Part shown: positions 33,285 to 41,990 of the stretch, one piece after another
How the letters are laid out: each line of letters opens with the position of its first letter
Position numbering within the stretch: position 1 is the first letter of the stretch
DNA from: Nanobdellota archaeon
GTDB lineage: Archaea; Nanobdellota; Nanobdellia; Woesearchaeales; UBA9642
Direction: 5' to 3'
NCBI GenBank assembly: GCA_021813435.1
Contig: JAKAKR010000016.1
Location: 1 to 64,000, forward strand
Length of the DNA: 64,000 nucleotides
Position numbers and translations under genes: made by a program
Notes under the pieces: generated by a model
The model's input: only the letters and a program-made list of their open reading frames with translations
Database searches by the model: none
Told to the model about the DNA's origin: nothing

Positions 33285-35012
33285 TTCTTTACTCACGTAT
33301 GGTCCTTCATTCTGATATCCGCGTTTCCAATAATATTCGCGGACACCGACGCCGGAAATAACGACTATTTTTGTCTTTCCATTGGCGCAAGCAATCTCTT
33401 CTGCCTTGGCTAAAAGCATTTTGCCAAATCCCCGATGCTGGGTCTTAGTCGCATCGACACCCTTGATTGCAACGGCCTGTCCATACACATGGAGTTCGCG
33501 GATGAGTGCAGAATCCAGTGTGATTGCAGGATGCAGTGATCGGGGTGGAAAGCGCAAACGGACAAACCCGAGCAGTCTATCATCTGATTCGATGCTGATG
33601 AAGAATTCTTTTCCACCGCTGGCATCGTATTCACGGACAATGATTGTCGGTTGTGTTATCGTATCATTAAATTTTATCTCGCGGCAGCGGATGCATCTGC
33701 ACTGCACGCTGCGCTCGCGCGCAAGATCAGTAACATACTGCCGTAGATTAGTACGATCGACTCCTGATGTCGTCGCATAAGTCGGGATATCACGCTGGAC
33801 GCGCATGATGCGACAATATTCAGGGACATGTTTTTTGAATTCCACAATAATATCTGCAGCTTCAGGCATGGTGAGTGGTGTGAATATTCCATTCTTGAAT
33901 TCTTTTTCGAGCGCTGTTCCCGGCATTACCATGCAGGGATAGATCTTGAGCATATCCGGGCGAAATGCAGGATCAGAAAAGATTGTCTTGAGTGATGCAA
34001 TATCTTTTTCCCTGCTTATACGTCTTCCATCGACATCTGGAAGCCCGGGCATCAGGTGAAAGTTGAGTTTGAACCCGAGATCGCGCAGGTCTGCAATGGC
34101 GCGTTTGGTGTCTTCAATAGTGTGCCCGCGATGGATTTTTTTCAGGATATCATCATAGACTGTCTGCACCCCCAGCTCGACTCTCGTGCATCCATACCTG
34201 AGGAATTCCAATCCGTAATCAGCAAATGCCCAATCAGGCTTTGTTTCAATTGTTAAACCGATGCATCGGATTGCTGCTGTCTCATTGATGTGCTGTTCTT
34301 CTCCAAGATTTTTTATGTTGTTGTTTTTTGATGCGAGGATTTTTGCTTTTAATCTCTCCCTGCGATCGTCATCATAGATGTCTCCAGGAAGTTCAAAGAA
34401 TTCCCTGAATTGATCAACATCAAGAATTCCATCCTTATAGAACAATGTCGAGAAATCATTATATGCCTTGTAGGAAAAATAAATGTATTCATCGCGATAT
34501 TCCTTCGGATAGCTTGGGAATGTCCCGCCCATGATTATCTGGTCAACCTTGTCAGGATTCTGTCCGAGGATAATGTATTGTTCAAGACGATTGAAGATGA
34601 TTCGATAGGGGTCATAATCATTCCTGATGCCGCGCATGGTGCTTGGCTCCTTGCCTGTATAACTTTTCGGCACATCACCAAACGCAGAATTTAAACCGCC
34701 CGGACAATAGGTACATGAACCGTGCGGACAATTGAATGGCTCAGTCATTGTTGCAATCACCGCAACGCCACTGCCTGTCCTCATTGGTTTTGTCTGGAGA
34801 AACTGTTTGACTTTCAGGATTGATTCCTTTGGAGTGTTGAGATAGATCTCGATATCAGTCATATTCTGCAATTTGTATTTCTTCGAAAGTTCGCGCTTCT
34901 TTTTCGAAAGCTCCATCTTATTCGGATGATGTTCGATGATCCAGGGAATGATCTCTGTAAAGAACTGCTTCTTTGTTGAAGGTTCATCCATCACAGCCTT
35001 GTTCTCTTGCAT
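33279..35012 (-). CDS. elp3: Archaeal Elp3 tRNA uridine-34 modifying enzyme
   Basis: Radical SAM and acetyltransferase enzyme that forms carboxymethyl-type modifications at wobble uridine of tRNA. 577 residues. The cluster motif Cys-x4-Cys-x2-Cys ('CPHGSCTYC') is near residue 98, followed by 'CIGLTIETKPDW' and 'GCTRVELGVQT'. The C-terminal GNAT domain (about 430-577) has 'VRLRFPP', 'IRELHVYG' and 'HRGFGKMLLAKAEEIA', which form the acetyl-CoA site. Architecture and length match archaeal Elp3. Standalone transcription unit. Confidence 0.95.
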   Translation of the reverse strand: MQENKAVMDEPSTKKQFFTEIIPWIIEHHPNKMELSKKKRELSKKYKLQNMTDIEIYLNTPKESILKVKQFLQTKPMRTGSGVAVIATMTEPFNCPHGSCTYCPGGLNSAFGDVPKSYTGKEPSTMRGIRNDYDPYRIIFNRLEQYIILGQNPDKVDQIIMGGTFPSYPKEYRDEYIYFSYKAYNDFSTLFYKDGILDVDQFREFFELPGDIYDDDRRERLKAKILASKNNNIKNLGEEQHINETAAIRCIGLTIETKPDWAFADYGLEFLRYGCTRVELGVQTVYDDILKKIHRGHTIEDTKRAIADLRDLGFKLNFHLMPGLPDVDGRRISREKDIASLKTIFSDPAFRPDMLKIYPCMVMPGTALEKEFKNGIFTPLTMPEAADIIVEFKKHVPEYCRIMRVQRDIPTYATTSGVDRTNLRQYVTDLARERSVQCRCIRCREIKFNDTITQPTIIVREYDASGGKEFFISIESDDRLLGFVRLRFPPRSLHPAITLDSALIRELHVYGQAVAIKGVDATKTQHRGFGKMLLAKAEEIACANGKTKIVVISGVGVREYYWKRGYQNEGPYVSKEL

Positions 35013-35051
35013 AAGAGAAAGAAGTTGACGGGGATTTAAATGGGTTATGGA

Positions 35052-35405
35052 TTACGAGTATCGCTTTCTTGAGACAGCATAATATAATACCGATGCAAGT
35101 ACGCCATGAATTTCTACCAATCTTCCTAAAAAATCCGCAGTATGATCTCCAGAGTTATAATCATGCAATTCCTTAGGAGTTGTTTTCGCACGTAATGAAT
35201 CTAATTGCGCCCGTGAATAGATTCTTGCTTCTAAACTATCTTTTTCAATCTGATGAATTTTCGCAATGTGTGGGAATTTATTATCTAATTCAGTCATGCT
35301 TGTTGTGTATATATAATTACCTGCGAATACGCTAAGACAACTGCCAATGACTGCAATGGCAATTTTTTTCTTAATGTTAGTTCGATAAGTTTGGTATATG
35401 CTCAT
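35052..35405 (-). CDS. Small hypothetical membrane protein
   Basis: 117 residues from the ATG at 35405 (GGGGGT upstream); an ATG at 35417 is also in frame. One hydrophobic helix lies near residues 18-38, and a second weaker one near the C-terminus ('EIHGVLASVLYYAV'). The middle is charged and helical. No family recognised. It is divergent from the TrmB-like gene at 35504. Confidence 0.55.
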   Translation of the reverse strand: MSIYQTYRTNIKKKIAIAVIGSCLSVFAGNYIYTTSMTELDNKFPHIAKIHQIEKDSLEARIYSRAQLDSLRAKTTPKELHDYNSGDHTADFLGRLVEIHGVLASVLYYAVSRKRYS

Positions 35406-35461
35406 GGTAACCCCCATTCATCACATAGTAGTAATGGTGTTGGACTATATCAATTTATGTA

Positions 35462-35475
35462 GTCAAATTTTTGAC
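35462..35475. promoter_or_regulatory. GTCAAA-TT-TTTGAC palindrome at TrmB-like gene 1 promoter
   Basis: Perfect palindrome with six-base arms and two central bases, just upstream of the TATA element (TTTATAA, 35480-35486) and 29 bases before the ATG at 35504. Its place fits autoregulation by the TrmB-like protein or control of the divergent membrane protein. Confidence 0.5.
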
Positions 35476-35503
35476 AACATTTATAATTAAGAACATCTCC
35501 TAT

Positions 35504-36247
35504 ATGAAGATGAATACTGAAATACTGCGCGAACTCGGTCTGAACGATTTAGAGATACGCGTATATCTTGAACTCACAAGATCTGGAGATCTTCTTGCAT
35601 CAGGGATTTCTTCAAAACTATCATTACACCGGACCACTTCATACTATATCCTCGAGAATCTTATCAGGAAAGGTCTTGTTTCATATGTTATAACATCAGG
35701 CAAGAAATATTTCCACGCAACGAATCCTGAAAATCTTATCAATATTGAAAATGAACGATTGGCTCAATTGAGTGCGCTTGCAGCAGAGCTAAAAAAATTA
35801 AAATCTCTTGACGAACAAAAAACCTTTGTTGAAGTGTATGAAGGGACTGATGGATTAAAGACAATATGGGAGGATGCTATCCGATCATCAAAAAAAAGGG
35901 ATGAACTCTGCATCATCGGTCGCGGGAAAGCACCAAAGTTACTGCCTTATTACATGCCAAATTTTCATCTCAGAAGGATTGAAAAAAAGATTAGTATAAG
36001 AATAATCTATAACGATATCCCTGAATCGCGGGAACGTGGACGAGAGTTAAAGAAGATGAAGTTTACAACTGTGAGATACCTCTCTAGGGATCATATGATG
36101 CCGATGTCTGCATGGATCTATGCAGATAAGACTGTATTGATAACCTGGAATGAGAAGAACATCACTGCAATACTCATGCAGGATAAAGCAGTGAATCAAA
36201 GCTTCAAAAGCCAATTTGATATTATCTGGATGCAGGGAAAAGGATAA
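35504..36247 (+). CDS. TrmB-like transcription regulator 1
   Basis: 247 residues. The N-terminal winged helix shows 'ILRELGLNDLEIRVYLELTRSG' (given here by its LGLND and VYLEL parts), 'HRTTSYYILENLIRKGLVS' and 'KYFHATNPE', then a coiled-coil dimerisation helix and a C-terminal phospholipase D-like sensor region ('VYEGTDGLKTIWEDAI'). TrmB proteins sense sugars or other small molecules. The start at 35504 is used because the TATA element ends about 20 bases upstream; an earlier in-frame codon at 35471 would precede the promoter. Confidence 0.8.
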   Translation: MKMNTEILRELGLNDLEIRVYLELTRSGDLLASGISSKLSLHRTTSYYILENLIRKGLVSYVITSGKKYFHATNPENLINIENERLAQLSALAAELKKLKSLDEQKTFVEVYEGTDGLKTIWEDAIRSSKKRDELCIIGRGKAPKLLPYYMPNFHLRRIEKKISIRIIYNDIPESRERGRELKKMKFTTVRYLSRDHMMPMSAWIYADKTVLITWNEKNITAILMQDKAVNQSFKSQFDIIWMQGKG

Positions 36248-36250
36248 CAC

Positions 36251-37105
36251 TTATGTTAAGCGATAATTACTTTCTTCTTTCTTAATAAGTTCTTCCCCTA
36301 CCATATCCCCGATCACTTCTTCAATAAATTCCCTGTCCCCAAGTTCCTTGATGAGTGCGGCAGTTAATGTTTTCTTTGTCATCGGCTTCTTGAGGAGAAT
36401 CCGCAGTATGGCGCCACGGTACTGCCGTTTTGATCCCTCAAATTTTGATTGTGGCGGCGCAATTCTTGTATATCTGCCTGTTTTTCCTGCTTCGAATGCG
36501 CTGCAAGTCTTCCTGAATTGGCATTCATGGCACTTCGGATTTTTTGCAGTGCAGATGAGTGATCCGAAATCCATGAGCGCATTATTCCATACACGGCCAT
36601 GAGTTGGTGTTTCTGATTCGATTTTGTTATTGATAGATGTGATTGATCCTGCGCCTTTAAAGTAATATCTTGAGAATATCCTGCGGATATTGGTATCTGT
36701 TGCAGTTACGCCTGCATCCCAACTGAATGCCGCTATTGCGCGCGCAGCATAGGGGCCGATGCCGGAAAGTTCCTGAAGCTCTTCGATCGTTCGGGGAAGA
36801 TGTGATTCTTTTTCCTTATTCACTAATTCTTCTGCGGCACGTTTGAGAAAGAGCGCCCGGCGATTATACCCGAGACCTGACCAATATCTGAGCACTTCTG
36901 CATTCGATGCCTTCGCCAGTGCTGCTGCATTGGGAAATCTCTTCAACCATCGCTCATAGTAATCAATGACCCTATCGACTTGTGTCTGTTGCAGCATAAC
37001 TTCTGAGACCATGATCCTGTAGAGGTCGGTTGTTTTTCTCCAGGGAAGATCGCGCTTGTTCTGGCTATACCAGGAAAGGATTGTGTTTTGGAATGGTTGC
37101 GGCAT
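36251..37105 (-). CDS. mutY: A/G-specific adenine DNA glycosylase MutY
   Basis: Removes adenine mispaired with 8-oxoguanine or guanine. 284 residues, shorter than bacterial MutY. The catalytic Glu is in 'SEVMLQQTQVDRV', the helix-hairpin-helix is 'LSGIGPYAARAIAAF' with the downstream Asp in 'ATDTNIRRI', and the [4Fe-4S] ligands are in 'CTAKNPKCHECQFRKTC' (C-x6-C-x2-C-x5-C). The C-terminal MutT-like domain is missing and replaced by a short helical region, which may affect 8-oxoguanine recognition. Confidence 0.92.
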   Translation of the reverse strand: MPQPFQNTILSWYSQNKRDLPWRKTTDLYRIMVSEVMLQQTQVDRVIDYYERWLKRFPNAAALAKASNAEVLRYWSGLGYNRRALFLKRAAEELVNKEKESHLPRTIEELQELSGIGPYAARAIAAFSWDAGVTATDTNIRRIFSRYYFKGAGSITSINNKIESETPTHGRVWNNALMDFGSLICTAKNPKCHECQFRKTCSAFEAGKTGRYTRIAPPQSKFEGSKRQYRGAILRILLKKPMTKKTLTAALIKELGDREFIEEVIGDMVGEELIKKEESNYRLT

Positions 37106-37176
37106 ACGTTCAAGTAAAAAGCGTGGTATAAAAAAGTTATGGAAAATTATTTAAATCAAAAGGACCGCGGGGGATT

Positions 37177-37755
37177 ATGGCTGTTGTTTCAGTGGTCGGG
37201 ACAAGCGGTGTCGGCAAGTCATTTCTCGTAAAGCAGCTTGCATCCTATTACTGCGCTCCGGCATTCTTTGAAGGCGAGGAAGGCACAATCCCGAAAAAGA
37301 TCCTCCAGAATGTATTCAGCGCAAAGACGCCTTATGACCGATGGAAATTCTTTGTCGCAAGATATGTCAAGAATCTTTCTAAGGCAAAAATCATCTCCCA
37401 GAACTGCATCCACTGTTTTGTTGACGGATCGCCCCTCAGCACTTCTGCCATCATGGTATACGAAGAGAAGAAATATCATGTAAAACTTGAAAAAATACGC
37501 TCACCGCTCAACAAGCTCTGGCCTGATAAGACAATCCTGCTTATTGCAAGCGATGCGTATCTCAAAAAGACCATTGCTTTGCGCAATCGTTCCACTGAGC
37601 AGAACAAGGAGGCGATCAATCGCGCCATACATATACAGAACGAGTATATCGTACTTGCAAAAAAAGAAAAATCAGTTATTATCATCGATAGGACAAAACT
37701 GGACTTTGGCAGCGAAGAAGACATGATGAAGATCGTCAAGAAATTAAGATTATGA
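37177..37755 (+). CDS. Deoxynucleoside kinase-like P-loop protein
   Basis: 192 residues. Walker A is Gly-Thr-Ser-Gly-Val-Gly-Lys-Ser near residues 8-15; an 'FVDGSPLSTSA' segment corresponds to the DRS/substrate region, and 'RNRSTEQN' to the Arg-rich lid of deoxynucleoside or thymidylate kinases. It probably phosphorylates a (deoxy)nucleoside or nucleotide; the substrate is not clear. A TATA element and GGGGGA precede the ATG. Convergent with the dph2 C-terminal part. Confidence 0.65.
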   Translation: MAVVSVVGTSGVGKSFLVKQLASYYCAPAFFEGEEGTIPKKILQNVFSAKTPYDRWKFFVARYVKNLSKAKIISQNCIHCFVDGSPLSTSAIMVYEEKKYHVKLEKIRSPLNKLWPDKTILLIASDAYLKKTIALRNRSTEQNKEAINRAIHIQNEYIVLAKKEKSVIIIDRTKLDFGSEEDMMKIVKKLRL

Positions 37756-37764
37756 GATGAATAA

Positions 37765-38508
37765 TTATTTCTGCAATGTCTCAAGTGTCTTGATGGGACT
37801 CAGCGCGTGGTTGATGTTGAGTAATGGCTTTGGCGCATTGATGATGTCATCAAGTCCTATGCGCGGACAGGCAGTATTTACCCATACTTCGATGAAGGGA
37901 TAATTCTCAAAGTGACCCATATCGATGGTGTTGTCAATAAAAATATAAGCTTCTTTTCCTTCGGCAATGAGTTTTTCGCGCAGTTTCATTGCGCCATGCA
38001 GGTATTGCTGACCTGGCTTGAGCGTGACTGTTATCCCGATGGTCTTTGCCGCGATAAATGCCTTGAGATTGCGGCGGAGCTTATCGATATTCTCCTGGAT
38101 GTTCTCTTTTCCAATGATGCGCATATGATCGCCTAAAGGGTCATAGATGATGATCTCTTTGATACGCGAGGATTGTATCTGCGCGTAGAGTGCTGCCTGC
38201 GGGTGGAATAATCCGTCGCCGATATAGAGGATTGCGTCGCTCTTGTCAATAATGTTATCTGCAAAGGAATCATGGTACGCATCGCATCCCAGAATCTGAA
38301 CGCCCTTATCGGTGCGTTTGGCAGCGGTAGTGAGCATTGTGATATTGAGGTCTTGCAATTGTTTTTTGACAGTATCCAGTGCCAGGAATTGTACTGAAGC
38401 AAAGAGTGCAAGTTTTTGTGGAGCGATCTTTTTGAGATAATCAAGTGTCTTTTTGCTGAGTTGCATCTTTCCGGTATATTTCGCATCAATATAGAGGGTT
38501 TCGACCAT
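37765..38508 (-). CDS. dph2: Diphthamide synthase Dph2, C-terminal part of a split gene
   Basis: Residues 1-247 align with the last two thirds of archaeal Dph2, the radical-SAM-like enzyme that transfers an aminocarboxypropyl group to the diphthamide histidine of aEF2. The second and third cluster cysteines are present in 'ILGCDAYHD' and 'NTACPRIGLDD'. The first is in the separate upstream ORF. Together the parts total 336 residues, close to an intact archaeal Dph2 as I recall it. AAGGTGG lies a few bases before the ATG, so this part can be translated alone. A structured element separates the two parts. Confidence 0.85.
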   Translation of the reverse strand: MVETLYIDAKYTGKMQLSKKTLDYLKKIAPQKLALFASVQFLALDTVKKQLQDLNITMLTTAAKRTDKGVQILGCDAYHDSFADNIIDKSDAILYIGDGLFHPQAALYAQIQSSRIKEIIIYDPLGDHMRIIGKENIQENIDKLRRNLKAFIAAKTIGITVTLKPGQQYLHGAMKLREKLIAEGKEAYIFIDNTIDMGHFENYPFIEVWVNTACPRIGLDDIINAPKPLLNINHALSPIKTLETLQK

Positions 38509-38522
38509 TTATACACCCACCT

Positions 38523-38635
38523 TATTTGCGTCGCTCGCATTTTGATGTGTTTTTCGATTGCAAAAAGCCCCATTTGCAATTCTGGTTTTTTGCTCGATAC
38601 ATCGATATGAAGATGCTTGCACATGGACGCAAATA
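38523..38635 (+). ncRNA. Structured element A (related to element B), inside dph2
   Basis: On the plus strand the outer stem is TATTTGCGTC (38523-38532) with GACGCAAATA (38626-38635). The inner stem is GCAAAAAGCC (38560-38569) with GGTTTTTTGC (38584-38593), and its loop contains CATTTGCAATTCT. Directly after the 5' stem is GCTCGCAT, and before the 3' stem is GAAGATGCTTGCACAT. Element B shares the loop and these two single-stranded motifs while its stems have different but still pairing bases. It lies antisense to dph2. It could be a small RNA gene or a mobile structured element. Confidence 0.6.
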
Positions 38636-38644
38636 GAACTCATC

Positions 38645-38914
38645 TTACCATCCCTCCGGCAATCGGTGGAATTGGTTGTGGCCGAATGCGACGAGTAAAT
38701 CGATTTGCTTGGGTAGTCCTACCGGGATATCGCAGCCGCCATAGCAGCTGGAGAGCCAGATGAGCGATTTTGCAGTGGTCTTTTGCTCAATCGTATCCAC
38801 CACGAGTTTTGCCTGCGGCTTGAGTCCGTCAGGTAATTGGATAAGGACGAGTTTTGCTTCTTTTTCCTTGACTTCTCTGACAATGCGGTCAAGTTCCAAG
38901 TCGAATGTTGACAT
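38645..38914 (-). CDS. dph2: Diphthamide synthase Dph2, N-terminal part of a split gene
   Basis: 89 residues aligning with the first third of archaeal Dph2: 'LVLIQLPDGLKPQA' and 'SSCYGGCDIPVG', whose second Cys is the first cluster ligand, then 'LLVAFGHNQF'. The frame ends at Pro-Glu-Gly-Trp followed by TAA, exactly where Dph2 should continue with the strand that opens the second ORF. No residues appear to be missing at the join. The two polypeptides may assemble, or the gene may be broken. Confidence 0.85.
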   Translation of the reverse strand: MSTFDLELDRIVREVKEKEAKLVLIQLPDGLKPQAKLVVDTIEQKTTAKSLIWLSSCYGGCDIPVGLPKQIDLLVAFGHNQFHRLPEGW

Positions 38915-38970
38915 GATGAAAGGAACTAAAACGGGTTTAAAAGGGTTATGAATAAAAAAATATCTACGAT

Positions 38971-39354
38971 TTATTCGTAGGGTTTAAAGAATTCTTTATC
39001 GACAAAGCGTAGCGGTATTGCAGGCGATACTGATTGCGCGGGGCCAAATCCTTTCTTGTAGTAGAGTTTATGCACTGTTGGTGGAGTCGCGTATAACCCT
39101 GATTTAGGTATGTGTAGGTATTCTGCAGCATCCCATGTCCCGTCACTATCGATATCTGTAAGAAGAGTATAGCCCACTTCAACTTTCCCGTTCAGATAAT
39201 CAGGATGTAAAATAATCGTCTGATTAGAAGCAACTTTGGGGACTGCGATATGTTGCATCTTATCCGCAACTTTGTTATTGGATGTGCAGGCATACAGCAA
39301 ACTGCCCACTACCAATCCATTGACGATGTTTCGAAATGTAGTCAGTTTATTCAT
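38971..39354 (-). CDS. Putative secreted lipoprotein with a calcium-type DxDxDG loop
   Basis: 127 residues. A hydrophobic N-terminal helix ends at a lipobox-like Leu-Leu-Tyr-Ala-Cys23. The exported part includes 'DIDSDGTWDAAEYL', which matches an EF-hand/dockerin-type calcium-binding loop. No family recognised. GAGGTG precedes the ATG. A palindrome with eight-base arms lies about 20 bases upstream, shared with the divergent TrmB-like gene. Confidence 0.55.
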   Translation of the reverse strand: MNKLTTFRNIVNGLVVGSLLYACTSNNKVADKMQHIAVPKVASNQTIILHPDYLNGKVEVGYTLLTDIDSDGTWDAAEYLHIPKSGLYATPPTVHKLYYKKGFGPAQSVSPAIPLRFVDKEFFKPYE

Positions 39355-39373
39355 AACACACCTCTTTATTATT

Positions 39374-39396
39374 TATTTACTGTTCAATAGTAAATA
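39374..39396. promoter_or_regulatory. TATTTACT-N7-AGTAAATA palindrome between divergent genes
   Basis: Perfect inverted repeat with eight-base arms (39374-39381 and 39389-39396) between the lipoprotein gene and TrmB-like gene 2. A second near-palindrome (39420-39438, centre CCCTTAAGGG) lies immediately before the TrmB ATG, downstream of a TATA element (TATTTAAATA, about 39408-39417). Both are candidate binding sites of the TrmB-like protein. Confidence 0.5.
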
Positions 39397-39439
39397 GACG
39401 AAGTAATATTTAAATATAAGGGACCCCTTAAGGGTTCCT

Positions 39440-40189
39440 ATGAAAGATATCCTGCGGGAAATCGGACTTACTGATTCTGAAATCAGGGTATATCTCGGCG
39501 TACTTGACCTCGGGGATTCGACTAAGGGGCCGATTACAGACAGATCGCAGGTTACTGGTTCAAAGACATATGAGGTGCTTGAACGGTTAAAACAGAAAGG
39601 GCTCATCACTGAGTATCTTAAGAACAAGGTCAAACATTATAAGGCTGCAAGCCCCAAACAACTTCTCCAGTATCTTGAGGAGAAAAAACAGAAAATCGAT
39701 TCTACAGAAAGCCATATCAAAACAATTCTTCCGCAACTTCTCGGAAAATATCATGCATCCATCAAGGAGAACGAAGTGGAACTCTATACCGGGCTTAAGG
39801 GCATGCAGGCAATATTCTATGAACAGATCGATATCATGAACCCGGGGGAAACCAATTATGTGATTGGCGGAACTGCAGGGATTGGTGAAGAGGCAATGAT
39901 GGCATTCTTCCAAAAGATCCATAAACTTCGCGCAGAAAAAAAGATCAAAACAAGAATGCTCTACAACAATCGGCAGAAGAAAGAGACTGAAAAATTGTTC
40001 AGTAGATATAAGTACACTGAAACGAGATATATCGCGCATACCTCGCCGGTTGCGATCAATATCTACAAGGATCGGACAGTCATCATCATCTTCGGCGCAG
40101 AAATAACTGCAATCCATATCCGGTCGCAGGATGTCGCAGGAAGCTTTATGGAGTATTTCAACATGCTCTGGAAGCAAAGCGAGAAATAA
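39440..40189 (+). CDS. TrmB-like transcription regulator 2
   Basis: 249 residues with a winged helix ('ILREIGLTDSEIRVYLGVLDLG' given by its GLTDSEIRVY core, 'GSKTYEVLERLKQKGLI'), a coiled coil and a C-terminal sensor region ('ELYTGLKGMQAIF'). The same layout is found in the proteins at 35504 and 52546. The ligand is unknown. The start follows directly on a near-palindrome that covers the likely transcription start, which suggests self-repression. Confidence 0.8.
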   Translation: MKDILREIGLTDSEIRVYLGVLDLGDSTKGPITDRSQVTGSKTYEVLERLKQKGLITEYLKNKVKHYKAASPKQLLQYLEEKKQKIDSTESHIKTILPQLLGKYHASIKENEVELYTGLKGMQAIFYEQIDIMNPGETNYVIGGTAGIGEEAMMAFFQKIHKLRAEKKIKTRMLYNNRQKKETEKLFSRYKYTETRYIAHTSPVAINIYKDRTVIIIFGAEITAIHIRSQDVAGSFMEYFNMLWKQSEK

Positions 40190-40200
40190 GAATCACAGCA

Positions 40201-40560
40201 CTATAAGTTAAACACTTCATCATCTGCAAGAACATGCTGCTGTAATGCGCGATACGTTTCCTCAAAGGTATGTGTTTCTGGAGTAAATTCCGCGTGCCAA
40301 TGTTTTTGAGGAAGCTTGAGAAAGTCTTCTTGAGAAAGGACATGATACCCGTAAATGGTGGTACGGTGTTTATTACATGTGATGGCTGTTCGATGATGTC
40401 CGTCATAAATAAGTTTCTTTTCCCCGAAAACGACTATAGGATCAGCAAAATCGCTTTTTCCTGTTTCGATTAATTCTTTTTCGAGTCCAAAATAAGTTTC
40501 GGGATCAAGATGGTGCGTTGGCTTGAGCGTATACGGATCAAATTTGTGTGTGCTGAGCAT
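40201..40560 (-). CDS. ParB/sulfiredoxin-fold small protein
   Basis: 119 residues. 'DPIVVFGEKKLIYDGHHRTAI' contains the Asp-Gly-His-His-Arg box of the ParB N-terminal/Srx fold (about residues 45-58). ParB-like folds bind nucleotides and DNA, but no ParA, DNA-binding domain or parS-like site is near, so a partition role is unlikely. It overlaps the end of pyrF by 23 bases, suggesting co-transcription with pyrE-pyrF. Confidence 0.6.
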   Translation of the reverse strand: MLSTHKFDPYTLKPTHHLDPETYFGLEKELIETGKSDFADPIVVFGEKKLIYDGHHRTAITCNKHRTTIYGYHVLSQEDFLKLPQKHWHAEFTPETHTFEETYRALQQHVLADDEVFNL

Positions 40561-41275
40561 GCGCTATCTCCTCGAGAACTTTTTTTGCTGCTGCGATACG
40601 ATCAGAGGCATTAAGTATTGGCCTGCCGATCACCAGCAATGTTGCGCCATCATGAATCGCAGATTCCGGAGTTGCGATCCGCTGTTGATCATTCTTCTCA
40701 GACCATAAAGGGCGTATTCCGGGGGTGACGAATTGGAGTTGCATAAAATTTTTGCGCAGTCCAGCAAGCTCTCGGGGTGAACACACTATTCCCGTGATAC
40801 CTTGGGTGACACCGAGTTCGATGAGTGATCGCACGTGACTTGACATCTCACTAGTGACCTGTAGTTCATTGCGCAATTGTTCAGGGGATAATGAGGTAAG
40901 AACAGTCACTCCTAAGATTGACAATCTGCTATGCGGCGATTGTGCTGCGGCGTCAACTGCTGCTTTAATCATTGCCGATCCGCCACTGAGATGGATAGTG
41001 AGATAAGAAACATCGAGCTTAGCCGCTTCTTGCACTGCATGTACTACAGTGTTGGGGATGTCGTGAAGTTTTAAATCTAGAAAAACCATGCATCCGCGTT
41101 TGCGGATCTCACGGACAATTGCAGGACCCTCAGCAGTATAGAGCTGTAATCCCACCTTGAACACGCCCACATACTCTTTGAGTTCATCCACAAGTTGCAA
41201 TGCCTCTTTTCCTGTGGCGATATCGAGCGGGAGACAAAGTGATTGCTTTGCACGGTTAAGATCATTCGAATCCAT
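40538..41275 (-). CDS. pyrF: Orotidine 5'-phosphate decarboxylase PyrF
   Basis: Last step of UMP synthesis. 245 residues in a TIM barrel. The catalytic motif 'FLDLKLHDIPNTV' (Asp-x-Lys-x-x-Asp) is near residues 61-73, an N-terminal 'LPLDIATG' holds the first Asp, and the phosphate-binding end is 'TPGIRP' and 'VIGRPI'. It overlaps pyrE by 14 bases, and the ParB-like gene overlaps its 3' end. Confidence 0.95.
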   Translation of the reverse strand: MDSNDLNRAKQSLCLPLDIATGKEALQLVDELKEYVGVFKVGLQLYTAEGPAIVREIRKRGCMVFLDLKLHDIPNTVVHAVQEAAKLDVSYLTIHLSGGSAMIKAAVDAAAQSPHSRLSILGVTVLTSLSPEQLRNELQVTSEMSSHVRSLIELGVTQGITGIVCSPRELAGLRKNFMQLQFVTPGIRPLWSEKNDQQRIATPESAIHDGATLLVIGRPILNASDRIAAAKKVLEEIAHAQHTQI

Positions 41276-41894
41276 GTTTCTTCCCCCACCCCGCAGTGTC
41301 TGCAGTCCAGTCGATCACTATATCTTTTTCCTGGTGATTGATCGCATTGCCTGCTACTGCAACCTCGAGGAGTTCGTGAAGTGTCGTCAGGGTGTACAGT
41401 ACGCATTGGGTTTCAGTAAATGCGTTTCGCGACTTTTCCATCCCGTAAGAAAATATTGCGACACAATGCGTGACGATTCCGCCGGCTTGCCGGACATTCT
41501 CTATTGCCTTGATGCTGCTCCCTCCCGTACTCACCAGATCCTCGATCATCAAAACATATTGTCCGGGCTCCAGCCGCCCTTCGACAGCCCGCTCTTTGCC
41601 ATGTTCTTTCTTTTCAGAGCGCACATAGATAAATGGTTTTTTAAGCTGTTCAGCAACTAATATTCCCCATGCAATCGCCCCTGTTGCAATGCCGCATATC
41701 ACATCGAATTGAAGCTGCTGCTTCTTGATAAGATCAACAAAGTAGTCAGCGATCAGGCGGCGTGCATTCGGGTCAGTCAACAACAGGCGGTTATCACAAT
41801 AGATCGGACTCAATATCCCTGAGGCATACCGAAATGGTTTTTGCGGTGAAAGACTGACGGCTTTTTGTGTTAAGAGTAGTTGTGCGGCGTTCAT
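41262..41894 (-). CDS. pyrE: Orotate phosphoribosyltransferase PyrE
   Basis: Adds phosphoribose to orotate. 210 residues. The PRPP-binding motif 'YVLMIEDLVSTGGSSIKAIE' is near residues 111-130, the N-terminal 'FRYASGILSPIYCDNR' binds orotate, and 'KKEHGKERAVEG' is the flexible catalytic loop. Upstream of and overlapping pyrF, so both form a pyrimidine unit. Other pathway genes are not in this window. Confidence 0.95.
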   Translation of the reverse strand: MNAAQLLLTQKAVSLSPQKPFRYASGILSPIYCDNRLLLTDPNARRLIADYFVDLIKKQQLQFDVICGIATGAIAWGILVAEQLKKPFIYVRSEKKEHGKERAVEGRLEPGQYVLMIEDLVSTGGSSIKAIENVRQAGGIVTHCVAIFSYGMEKSRNAFTETQCVLYTLTTLHELLEVAVAGNAINHQEKDIVIDWTADTAGWGKKHGFE

Positions 41895-41990
41895 AATAGC
41901 GTACGATAGATATCGTTTATTTAGTTTCCCATTTTATGAAAACCAGTATAACAATAAGTATCCCTGGAAGTATATATTCGAGTATCTATC

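Noticed and set aside
38509-38648. Insert in dph2 as a mobile element with target-site duplication
   Set aside because: ATGG occurs on both sides, but removing the stretch between the copies does not restore the Dph2 frame, so this duplication is not supported.
40201-40560. ParB-like protein as part of a chromosome or plasmid partition system
   Set aside because: No ParA, HTH domain or parS repeats nearby, and it overlaps pyrF.
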